Shown here in pieces: positions 1-6,924 of a stretch of DNA of 8,679 bases; the stretch's first letter is position 1, and every line of letters begins with the position of its first letter. Origin of the DNA: an uncultured Alphaproteobacteria bacterium (GTDB lineage Bacteria > Pseudomonadota > Alphaproteobacteria > CALKHQ01); assembly GCA_937988735.1 (NCBI GenBank), contig CALKHQ010000040.1, positions 1 through 8,679 of the forward strand, read 5' to 3'. The position numbers were made by a program, and so were the translations under genes. The notes below the pieces were generated by a model. It searched no databases, had not been told where the DNA came from, and worked only from the letters and a program-made list of their open reading frames with translations.

Positions 1-1
1 G

Positions 2-1396
2 GCGCTGATCGACGGCCTGATGGCCGCGGCGGACGACGCCGAGCCGATGGACTTCACCAGCTTCGCCGCCGCCTTCGACGCTTTCCTCGCTACCGCGCCC
101 GTGCGGCCCAGCTACGGGACCCATCCCCGGCTCGCGATCCTGGGCCCGCTGGAGGCGCGGCTGCAGAGCGCCGACCTGGTGGTGCTCGCCGGGCTGAACG
201 AGGGGGTGTGGCCGCCGGAGGCGCCGATTGACCCGTGGATGAGCCGGCCGATGCGCGCGGCATTCGGCCTGCCGCAGCCGGAACGGCGGATCGGGCTCTC
301 CGCCCACGATTTCGCGCAGGGCTTCGCCGCGCCGACGGTGCTGCTCACCCGGGCCGCCCGTGTCGGCGGCGCCCCGACCAGCCCGGCCCGCTGGCTGCGG
401 CGGCTCGACGCCGTGCTCGACCAGATCGGCGGCCAGCCGGGGCTGATCCGGCCCAGCCAGGGGCCGTACCGCAACTGGGCGAGCGCCCTCGACCGGCCGC
501 CGGCGGTGGCGCCGGTGGGCCGGCCGAACCCGAAGCCGCCGGTGGCGGCCCGGCCGCGGGAGCTGTGGGTGACACATGTCGAGCGCTGGATGCGCAATCC
601 CTACGGTGTCTATGCCCGCCACATCCTCGGCCTGCGCAGGCTCGATCCGATCGCGGCGGAGGTGGCCGCCGCAGAGTTCGGGGCCCGCATCCACGCCGCG
701 CTCGACGAGTACATCCGCGTCCACGGACCGGTGCCGGGGCCGGACGCGGCGGCGGTGCTGGCGGAGATCGGGGAGCGCCACTTCGGCGACCTCGCCCGCC
801 GCCCCGACCTCGCCGACCTCGTCAGCTTCTGGCTGGCGCGCTACAGCCGGATCGCCGAATGGTTCGTCGCGTACATGACGGAGACGGGGCCGACGCTGGC
901 GGCGGTCCACACCGAGGTCGAAGGCGCCTGCGTGTTCGAGGGGCCGGCGGGCCCCTTCACCCTGCGGGCGAAGGCAGACCGCATCGACGTCGGCCGCGAC
1001 GGGGTCGCCACCATCATCGACTACAAGACCGGCGCGCCGCCGACCGGGCGCGAGGTGGCGGCGGGCTTCGCGCCGCAGCTCCCCCTGGAGGGCGCGATCC
1101 TGCGCGCCGGCGGCTTCCCGGGGATTGCGGGCGCCAGCATCGCCCTGCAGTACTGGCAGCTCAAGGGCCGCGACCCCGTCGCGAACGTCACGCGCGCCGG
1201 CGGCAGCAATGCCGATCCGCAGGCGCTGATCGAGGAGGCCGAGCAGGGCCTCCGTCGCCTCATCGCGCGTTTTGACGACCCGGAGACCGGCTATCTCTGC
1301 CGGCCGAGCCCGGCCAATGCGCCGCGCTACGACGACTACGAACACCTCGCGCGGGTTGCGGAGTGGTCCACCGTGCAGGGAAGCGAGCCGTCATGA
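2..1396 (+). CDS. addB: AddB, double-strand break repair nuclease subunit (3' part; 5' end outside window)
   Basis: AddB is the partner of AddA in the AddAB helicase-nuclease, which resects double-strand breaks in the cytoplasm so that RecA can load. The frame is open to the left edge, so the Met codon at 20 is internal; 464 residues are visible of a family usually near 1000. The first visible part is the end of the inactivated helicase-like region, with the AddB signature AGLNEGVWPP near 188-217. The C-terminal RecB-type PD-(D/E)XK nuclease follows: an upstream Asp in KADRID (near 970-987), the catalytic DYKTG at 1019-1033, then QLPLEGAIL near 1076-1102. The tail YDDYEHLARVAEW fits the alphaproteobacterial AddB type. 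Cysteines expected for the Fe-S staple of Bacillus AddB are mostly absent: NPYG stands at 596-607 where ACPF-type sequence is expected, and only one Cys (1298-1300) lies after the nuclease motif. The stop overlaps the addA start, so the two are probably translationally coupled. Confidence 0.95.
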   Translation, partial: ALIDGLMAAADDAEPMDFTSFAAAFDAFLATAPVRPSYGTHPRLAILGPLEARLQSADLVVLAGLNEGVWPPEAPIDPWMSRPMRAAFGLPQPERRIGLSAHDFAQGFAAPTVLLTRAARVGGAPTSPARWLRRLDAVLDQIGGQPGLIRPSQGPYRNWASALDRPPAVAPVGRPNPKPPVAARPRELWVTHVERWMRNPYGVYARHILGLRRLDPIAAEVAAAEFGARIHAALDEYIRVHGPVPGPDAAAVLAEIGERHFGDLARRPDLADLVSFWLARYSRIAEWFVAYMTETGPTLAAVHTEVEGACVFEGPAGPFTLRAKADRIDVGRDGVATIIDYKTGAPPTGREVAAGFAPQLPLEGAILRAGGFPGIAGASIALQYWQLKGRDPVANVTRAGGSNADPQALIEEAEQGLRRLIARFDDPETGYLCRPSPANAPRYDDYEHLARVAEWSTVQGSEPS

Positions 1397-4300
1397 GCCT
1401 GCCTCTCGCCCGGCCGTTGCCGCCTGCACCGACGCCGGAGCAGCTTGCGGCTGCCGATCCGGCGCTCTCCGCCTTCGTCTCAGCCTCGGCCGGGTCGGGC
1501 AAGACCCAGGTCCTGACCGACCGGGTCATCCGGCTGCTGCTGGCCGGCGCGCGGCCGGAGCGCATCCTGTGCATCACCTACACCAAGGCCGCCGCCGGCG
1601 AGATGGCGAACCGCATCATCGAGCGGCTGGCGGAGCTGGCGACCACGGATTCTCGCCGCCGGGAGGCGATCCTGCGCCGCCTGCTGGACCGGGAGCCGAC
1701 CGGGAACGAGCGGACCCAGGCGCTGCGCCTGTTCGCCGACGTGCTGGATGCGCCGGGCGGGCTGCGCATCCAGACCATCCATGCCTTCTGCCAGTCGGTG
1801 CTGCGCCGATTCCCGGTGGAGGCCGAGATCGCGCCCCATTTCACGGTCATCGACGAGCGCACCCAGAGCGAGCTGCTCGCCGAGGCCAAGCGGAGCGTGA
1901 TGCGCGCGCCGGGGCCCGCGCTGCAGCAGGCGATCGCCCTGCTGACGCGGCGGATCAACGAGGTCCAGGTCGACGGACTTATGGCCGGGCTCGCCGGCTC
2001 CAGCGGCCGGCTGCGCGCCGCCTACGATGCCCACGGCGGCCGCGAGGGGCTGATCCGCCGCATCCGTGCGCTGCTGGGTCTGGCGGAGGAGGAGGGCGTG
2101 GCCTCGGCCTGGCGTCGCGTCGTCGTCGATCCCGAAATGAACGAGGCCGGCCTCGCCCGTGCGGCGCAGGTGCTGGTCGAGCATGGCACGAAGTCGGCGC
2201 GCGAGCGCGGCGTCGCGATTCGGGCCTTTCTCGCAAGCAATGCCGACGCCCGCGTGGCTGCGGCGGAGACCTACCTCGACCAGTGGCTGACCCGGACCCG
2301 CGAGCCGCGCGCCCCCGGCGGGCTCGCCAGCAATGCGGCCTACGCTGCCGACCCGGGCCTCGCCGACGTGCTGCTGGCCGAGCAGGAGCGGGTGCTGCGC
2401 TGCTGGCACCGGATCTGCGCCTGCGAGACGGCCGAGGCGACGGCCGCGCTGATCATGGTCGCCGACAGGATCCTCGCCGCCTACGAGCGCATGAAGCGGG
2501 CGCGGGCGGTGCTGGACTACGAGGACCTGATCACCCGCACGGCCCGCCTGCTCTCGGAGCGGGACCGGGCGCCGTGGGTGCTGTACAAGCTCGACGGCGG
2601 CCTCGACCACGTGCTGATCGACGAGGCGCAGGACACCAACTATCCGCAGTGGGAGATCGTCGGCCGGATCGCCGACGAGTTCTTCGCCGAGGAGGCCGGC
2701 GGCCGCCGCAGCCTGTTCGCCGTCGGCGACGTGAAGCAGTCGATCTTCAGCTTCCAGGGCGCCGATCCCGACGCCTTCGTGGCGGCGAACAGCCGGTTCC
2801 GGCAGCTTGCGGAGCAGGCGCGCCGCGACTGGGCCAACCTTCAGCTCGACCGGTCCTTCCGCTCCACCGGGCCGGTGCTGGCCGCGGTGGACGCCGTGTT
2901 CGCCCCGGGCATGCCCGCGACCGACGGGTTGGGGCTCTCGCAGGGCGAAGTCCTGCGGCATCGCCTGACCCGCGAAGGCCACGCCGGGCTGGTCGAGTTG
3001 TGGCCGCTGATCACGGTCGAGGGGGCCGAGGAGCGGGAGCCCTGGCGGCCGCCGGTGGAGCCGGAGCCCGGCGAGACGCCGAAGGCGCGGCTCGCGGAGC
3101 GCATCGCGCGCCGCATCCAGCGCATGATCGGCCGCGAGATGCTGGAATCGAAGGGCCGGCCGGTACGGGCGGGCGACATCCTGGTGCTGGTGCGGGCCCG
3201 CGACGTGCTGGTCGAGGAGCTGATCCGGCAGCTGAAGGAGCGCCATGTTCCCGTCGCGGGCCGCGACCGCTTGAAGCTAACCGATCACCTGGCAGTGATG
3301 GATCTGGTGGCGCTCGGCGAGGCGATGCTGCTGCCGGAGGACGACCTGACGCTCGCGACGGTGCTGAAGTCGCCGCTGGTGGGCTATGACGAGGAGGCGC
3401 TGTTCGATCTCGCCTACGGGCGGGGCGGCAAGCGGCTGTGGACCCGGCTGCGCGAGCGGGCGGAAGCGGCGCCGGACAGCCTGGACGGGCGGGCCCATGC
3501 GCTGCTGGAGCGCTGGCGCGCCCAGGTGGACCTGGTGACGCCCTTCGCCTTCTTCGATGGCGTGCTGAACGGCAACGACGACCTGCTGGCCGGCGAGGGC
3601 CGCGCGCCGCTCAGCGGCCGGGCGCGGCTGATCGCCCGGCTGGGCTTCGACGCGGCGGACCCGATCGACGAGTTCCTGACCCTCGCCCAGGCGGAGGAGC
3701 GGGCGTTCCCGCCGTCGATGCAGGGCTTCCTGTTCCGGCTGCGCACCGCCGACATCGAGATCAAGCGCGAGCTGGAGCAGGGCGGCGCGGATGCGGTGCG
3801 AGTGATGACGGTGCACGGCGCGAAAGGGCTGCAGGCGCCGATCGTGTTCCTGCCCGACACGGTCTCCTATCCGGAGGACCGCGACCCTGTGCGCTGGTAC
3901 GGCCCCGACGGCGAGGTGCCCGTGCCGCTGTGGCTGCGCGATGCGAAGCGCGACACGCCGCAGACGGCCCGGGCCCGGGAGGATGCCCGGCGACGCGTCC
4001 AGGAGGAGTACAACCGGTTGCTCTACGTCGCGATGACCCGCGCGGAGGACCGGCTCTACATCTGCGGCGCGGCGGGCAAGCGCAGCCCCGGCGACACCTG
4101 CTGGTACCGGATGATCGAGGCGGGCCTGGGGCCGCTGCTGCAGAAGGCGGACGATCCGGAGATCGGCGAGGTGCGCCGCCTGGCGAGCCCGCAGGAGACG
4201 GCACCGCGCGGGCCGGAGCCGGCGGCAGGCCAGCCGCAGCCGGAGCCGCTGCCGGCCTGGGTGCGCCAGCCGGCGCCGCCGGAGCCTCGCCCGCCGCGGC

Positions 4301-4881
4301 CGCTGGCACCGTCGCGCCCCGACGAGCCCGAGGCCCCCGTCACCTCCCCTGTCCAGCCCTGGGCTCCGTCTGCGGGGCCGGCGGCGCGGGAGCGCGGCGT
4401 CGCGGCCCACCTGCTGCTGCAGCGGTTGCCGGACCTGCCGCCGGAGAAGCGGCGTGCGGCGGCCCTTGCCTGGCTCGCCCGCAGCCATCCCGACTGGGCG
4501 CCGGCCGATGCGGAGGCGCTGACCGACCAGGTGCTGGCGATCCTCGACGACCCCGCCTTCGCGCCGCTGTTCGGGCCCGGCAGTCTGGCGGAGGCGCCGC
4601 TGGTGGCGGTGCTTTCGGACGGACGCGTGGTGTCGGGCCAGGTCGACCGGCTGCTCGTCCGCGACACCGGCGTGCTGGTGGTGGACTACAAGACCAATCG
4701 CCGCCCGCCGGCGACGGTGGAGGCGGTGCCGGCGATCTACGTGCACCAGATGGCCGCCTACCGCGCCGCGCTGGCCCGCATGTTCCCGGGTCGGCCGGTG
4801 GACTGCGCGCTGCTGTGGACCGAGGGGCCGGTGCTGATGCCGCTGCCGGCGGCGATGCTCGATGCCGTGGGTCTGGCCTAG
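1393..4881 (+). CDS. addA: AddA, double-strand break repair helicase-nuclease subunit (complete)
   Basis: AddA is the ATP-driven UvrD/Rep-type (SF1A) helicase and second nuclease of AddAB. The ATG at 1393 overlaps the addB stop (ATGA) and gives 1162 residues, normal for the family; an in-frame GTG at 1363 would add 10 residues inside addB and is less likely. Visible motifs: Walker A SAGSGKT (residues 32-38), CITYTKAAAGEM (motif Ia), Walker B DEAQD (410-414), GDVKQSIFSFQG (445-456, motif III), DRSFRST (motif IV), VMTVHGAKGLQ (804-814, motif V) and LYVAMTRAEDRL (877-888, motif VI). A proline-rich linker at about 937-990 leads to the C-terminal RecB-like nuclease with GQVDRL (Asp1085), catalytic DYKTN (Asp1098, Lys1100) and a QMAAYRAAL helix. 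All catalytic residues are present, so both helicase and nuclease should be active. It matches the alphaproteobacterial AddA type. Confidence 0.97.
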   Translation: MSLPLARPLPPAPTPEQLAAADPALSAFVSASAGSGKTQVLTDRVIRLLLAGARPERILCITYTKAAAGEMANRIIERLAELATTDSRRREAILRRLLDREPTGNERTQALRLFADVLDAPGGLRIQTIHAFCQSVLRRFPVEAEIAPHFTVIDERTQSELLAEAKRSVMRAPGPALQQAIALLTRRINEVQVDGLMAGLAGSSGRLRAAYDAHGGREGLIRRIRALLGLAEEEGVASAWRRVVVDPEMNEAGLARAAQVLVEHGTKSARERGVAIRAFLASNADARVAAAETYLDQWLTRTREPRAPGGLASNAAYAADPGLADVLLAEQERVLRCWHRICACETAEATAALIMVADRILAAYERMKRARAVLDYEDLITRTARLLSERDRAPWVLYKLDGGLDHVLIDEAQDTNYPQWEIVGRIADEFFAEEAGGRRSLFAVGDVKQSIFSFQGADPDAFVAANSRFRQLAEQARRDWANLQLDRSFRSTGPVLAAVDAVFAPGMPATDGLGLSQGEVLRHRLTREGHAGLVELWPLITVEGAEEREPWRPPVEPEPGETPKARLAERIARRIQRMIGREMLESKGRPVRAGDILVLVRARDVLVEELIRQLKERHVPVAGRDRLKLTDHLAVMDLVALGEAMLLPEDDLTLATVLKSPLVGYDEEALFDLAYGRGGKRLWTRLRERAEAAPDSLDGRAHALLERWRAQVDLVTPFAFFDGVLNGNDDLLAGEGRAPLSGRARLIARLGFDAADPIDEFLTLAQAEERAFPPSMQGFLFRLRTADIEIKRELEQGGADAVRVMTVHGAKGLQAPIVFLPDTVSYPEDRDPVRWYGPDGEVPVPLWLRDAKRDTPQTARAREDARRRVQEEYNRLLYVAMTRAEDRLYICGAAGKRSPGDTCWYRMIEAGLGPLLQKADDPEIGEVRRLASPQETAPRGPEPAAGQPQPEPLPAWVRQPAPPEPRPPRPLAPSRPDEPEAPVTSPVQPWAPSAGPAARERGVAAHLLLQRLPDLPPEKRRAAALAWLARSHPDWAPADAEALTDQVLAILDDPAFAPLFGPGSLAEAPLVAVLSDGRVVSGQVDRLLVRDTGVLVVDYKTNRRPPATVEAVPAIYVHQMAAYRAALARMFPGRPVDCALLWTEGPVLMPLPAAMLDAVGLA

Positions 4882-4938
4882 CTGCGCGGTGCGCGAAAGG
4901 CCGTCAGCCCCCGCGGCGCGATGCTGCAGTGCACAAGC

Positions 4939-4967
4939 TTGACCGGAGAAGTAGGCATTTCTACCTT
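4939..4967 (+). promoter_or_regulatory. Probable sigma70-type promoter of trxA
   Basis: TTGACC at 4939-4944 matches five of six bases of the -35 consensus and is followed, after exactly 17 bp, by TACCTT at 4962-4967, a weak -10 (three of six). It lies in an AT-richer patch of the 161-bp addA-trxA gap and would start a leader of roughly 70 nt. A short dyad (GTAG 4951-4954, CTAC 4961-4964) sits in the spacer and could be an operator or chance. I see no convincing terminator after addA, so read-through from addBA into trxA is also possible. Confidence 0.5.
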
Positions 4968-5042
4968 TAGCCGCTGCCGGACTTCGCCGCTGGCCGCAAC
5001 AGGGCGATTGGCGGTTGTGACCAACATTCGGGAGCCCGACAG

Positions 5043-5363
5043 ATGGCGACGAAATCCGTCACGGACGAGAGCTTTGAGGCGGATGTCCTGAACTGCGACA
5101 AACCGGTCCTGCTCGACTTCTGGGCCGAATGGTGCGGGCCGTGCAAGGCGATCGCACCGGCGCTGGAGGACCTGGCGGCCGACAAGGGCGACCAGCTGAT
5201 CGTCGCCAAGATCAACATCGACGAGAATCCCGAGACGCCGACCAAGTTCGGCGTGCGCGGCATTCCGACGCTGATGCTGTTCAAGGACGGTCAGCTGGCG
5301 GCGACCAAGGTCGGCAACATGGCGAAGAGCGACCTCTACAGCTGGGTCGAGAGCGCCCTCTAG
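5043..5363 (+). CDS. trxA: Thioredoxin
   Basis: A small cytoplasmic dithiol-disulfide reductase, kept reduced by thioredoxin reductase, that donates electrons to ribonucleotide reductase, peroxide and methionine sulfoxide reductases and others. At 106 residues it has the usual length of bacterial TrxA. Active site WCGPCK has redox cysteines Cys31 and Cys34; the buried Asp25 in the LLDFWA strand and the cis-proline in GIPT (Pro75) are both present, as is the VGN segment near the C-terminus. There is no signal peptide, so it is not a periplasmic relative. An additional Cys18 lies outside the active site. The ATG has a clear Shine-Dalgarno sequence, GGAG at 5031-5034, 8 nt upstream. In alphaproteobacteria trxA often follows addA, which supports the whole block being ancestral. 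It probably has its own promoter in the gap and ends at the hairpin downstream. Confidence 0.97.
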   Translation: MATKSVTDESFEADVLNCDKPVLLDFWAEWCGPCKAIAPALEDLAADKGDQLIVAKINIDENPETPTKFGVRGIPTLMLFKDGQLAATKVGNMAKSDLYSWVESAL

Positions 5364-5388
5364 CGTCTCCCTCCCGTCCGCAGCGGTA

Positions 5389-5412
5389 CCCGCCGGCCCG
5401 GTGGCCGGCGGG
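5389..5412. terminator. GC-rich hairpin between convergent trxA and M24 gene
   Basis: A perfect 10-bp inverted repeat (CCCGCCGGCC at 5389-5398 with GGCCGGCGGG at 5403-5412) encloses a 4-nt loop. It lies 26 bp after the trxA stop and 25 bp beyond the stop of the convergent M24 gene, so it could terminate both transcripts. Neither side carries a T-tract, so it is not a textbook intrinsic terminator; it may need Rho or serve mainly to stabilise 3' ends. Confidence 0.6.
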
Positions 5413-5436
5413 GCATGCTGATGCGGCGATCCCGGA

Positions 5437-6834
5437 TCAGGCCGCGAGCAGGACCTTCCCCGGGTCCATCAGATAGGGCGGCACCCAGCCCAGGATGTCG
5501 CTGAGCGGCAGCACCTCCTCCGCGAGCCGCAGCCCGATGACCTCGGTTGCGAAGCGGCGGCGGGCCTGCACCCGCTGCCACACGTCCGGATAGTCGCGGG
5601 CGAGCGCCCCGCGCAGCTCCGCGTCCGCCAGCACCACGCCGTCCTCGGCATTGGCGCCGAAGCGGCCGTCGCGCGTCACCGGGATGATGTCCATCTGCAG
5701 CGCCATGCCCGAGCGCAGCCGGATGTCGCTGCCCGTGGTGAACGGCGACGACAGCCATTCGTCCAGGTGGATCAGATGCCCGGGGTTGAGCGCATAGCGC
5801 TCGATGCCGCCGGCAAGCTCGTTCTCCACCGCATCGACGATGTCGCCCGCGCGCGCCCCGATGGCGAGGCCCTCGTACCAGGCGACCACCGCGGCGAAAT
5901 AGGGCGTCAGCACCGCCTCCAGCCAGTCGCGGTCATGGGCCGGCAGTTCAGCGGGCCCGGTGGCGACATAACCGGCGCGGACGCTGTTGGCGCCCCAGCC
6001 GCCCATGGTCACGAACAGCGGGTCGCCGAGCTCGAGCCGGCGGCCGCTGGCACTGGCCAGCGCAAGCCCGGTGCGGGGGCCGGAGGCGACCACGGGGTGG
6101 TAGTTGAGCGGCTGGCCGATCCAGCCCAGCGTGCGGGCGATCTCGTGCTCGGTGAGCCCGGGCCGGACCGCGCGTACTGCGCGCAGCACGCCCTGCGAGG
6201 CGTGGGTGGCGGCGAACTCGAAAGCTGCAATCTGCGCCGCCTCGCAGGTGGTGCGCAGCCCGTCGCCCGGCGCCATGAACAGCCGGGTCACGTTCCGGGT
6301 GCGGTCGGCACCGCCGACAGCCTCGCGGATCGCCTCGACGATGAACGACGGCAGCTCGCTGGTCCGCTCGGGATCGGCGCATTCGCCGGCGTCGAAGTAC
6401 TTCCAGCCGGCCAGCCCGACGGTCATCCCCTGGCGCAGCCCGCAGCGGGCGAGCAGCTGCGCCAGTGGCACGTTCCGGCTGCGGTCCTGGTCGATCAGGC
6501 TGAAGGTCTGGCACAGGTGGACCGACAGCGGCAGCGGACTCGCCGCCGTATAGGCCAGGCCCTCGTTGCCCACGATCAGCGACGGCGGCGAATCGTCCGC
6601 CGTCACCACCGCCAGCGCCTCCTCGAACCGCGGGTCATAGCCGGTGAGCCAGGCGATGTTGCCGAGGTGCTCGCGGTCGCCATAGACCACCAGCGCGTCC
6701 AGCCCTTCTGCGGCCATCCGCCGTCGCGCGGCCGCCACCCGCTCCCGGTAGACCGCGAGCGGGATCGCGGGCGCGCCCTCGGGTGCCGCGAGTGCCGGCG
6801 GCTCCGCCGGGCCCAGCCTGAATGCCCTTGTCAA
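5437..6834 (-). CDS. M24/creatinase-family protein, metal site degenerate
   Basis: A 465-residue protein of the M24 'pita-bread' fold, the family of Xaa-Pro peptidases, methionine aminopeptidase and creatinase. An N-terminal creatinase-like domain (about 30-165, with YRERVAAARRRMAAEGLDAL and WLTGYD) precedes the C-terminal domain (about 185-430). The usual metal ligands are Asp, Asp, His, Glu, Glu. Here the strand after GD (270-271) reads FVTMGGWGANSVRAGYVATG (274-293) and has no acidic residue, so both Asp ligands are missing, with Thr276 where the first is expected. GHLIHLDEW keeps His353 and His356, the next ligand is Asp382 in QMDIIP, and Glu397 in NAEDGVVL is kept. Peptidase activity is therefore doubtful; a metal-free enzyme, as creatinase is, or a binding protein is possible. 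No signal peptide is seen, so it is likely cytoplasmic. The start is TTG with a strong ribosome binding site. It lies 90 bp after a same-strand gene and is convergent with trxA. Confidence 0.88.
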   Translation of the reverse strand: MTRAFRLGPAEPPALAAPEGAPAIPLAVYRERVAAARRRMAAEGLDALVVYGDREHLGNIAWLTGYDPRFEEALAVVTADDSPPSLIVGNEGLAYTAASPLPLSVHLCQTFSLIDQDRSRNVPLAQLLARCGLRQGMTVGLAGWKYFDAGECADPERTSELPSFIVEAIREAVGGADRTRNVTRLFMAPGDGLRTTCEAAQIAAFEFAATHASQGVLRAVRAVRPGLTEHEIARTLGWIGQPLNYHPVVASGPRTGLALASASGRRLELGDPLFVTMGGWGANSVRAGYVATGPAELPAHDRDWLEAVLTPYFAAVVAWYEGLAIGARAGDIVDAVENELAGGIERYALNPGHLIHLDEWLSSPFTTGSDIRLRSGMALQMDIIPVTRDGRFGANAEDGVVLADAELRGALARDYPDVWQRVQARRRFATEVIGLRLAEEVLPLSDILGWVPPYLMDPGKVLLAA

Positions 6835-6839
6835 TCTTT

Positions 6840-6846
6840 CCTCCCC
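6840..6846 (-). promoter_or_regulatory. Strong Shine-Dalgarno site that fixes a TTG start
   Basis: Read on the minus strand this is GGGGAGG followed by AAAGA and then TTG at 6834-6832. The GGAGG core is 5 nt from the start codon, an ideal distance. No ATG or GTG fits this site, and the next in-frame Met lies inside the N-terminal domain (start of MAAEGLDAL), so TTG is the best start for the M24-family gene. Confidence 0.75.
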
Positions 6847-6855
6847 TTGTCTCGA

Positions 6856-6871
6856 CGCGGCGTTCGCCGCG
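6856..6871. repeat. Short perfect inverted repeat upstream of the M24 gene
   Basis: CGCGGCG at 6856-6862 and CGCCGCG at 6865-6871 form a perfect dyad that folds as a 6-bp stem with a GTTC loop. It lies 9 bp upstream of the M24-gene ribosome binding site. It could be a leader hairpin, part of the end of the upstream transcript, or an accident of GC-rich sequence. Confidence 0.35.
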
Positions 6872-6907
6872 CGCCCGACCCTAGCCGGCTTCCGCGCGGC
6901 GGGCGAG

Positions 6908-6923
6908 GGGGCGCGTGCGCCCC
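6908..6923 (-). terminator. Hairpin directly after the second paralog gene
   Basis: On the minus strand a GGGGCGC / GCGCCCC perfect inverted repeat begins one base after the stop codon of the gene ending at 6925. Allowing for loop size it is a 6-bp GC stem with a 4-nt loop. No T-run follows, so termination would be inefficient or Rho-aided, and read-through into the M24-family gene 90 bp downstream stays possible. Confidence 0.4.
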
Positions 6924-6924
6924 T

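Noticed and set aside
20..22. ATG at 20 as the start of AddB
   Set aside because: The frame is open to the window edge and the product from here would lack more than half of a normal AddB, so this Met is internal.
1480..3246. A 588-codon minus-strand frame opposite addA (and a 489-codon one at 3277-4746)
   Set aside because: Both are antisense to strongly conserved AddA helicase and nuclease motifs, and neither has a recognisable domain.
1272..3389. Long + strand frame (705 codons) overlapping addA
   Set aside because: Out-of-frame shadow of addA; its product is almost entirely Arg, Ala, Gly and Pro with no motif.
4883..4896. Possible terminator hairpin after addA (GCGC-GGT-GCGC)
   Set aside because: The stem is only about 4 bp and no T-run follows; such dyads occur by chance throughout this sequence.
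5012..5024. GTTG-TGAC-CAAC dyad in the trxA leader
   Set aside because: Only 4 bp per arm with a 4-nt loop; too short to call a regulatory structure.
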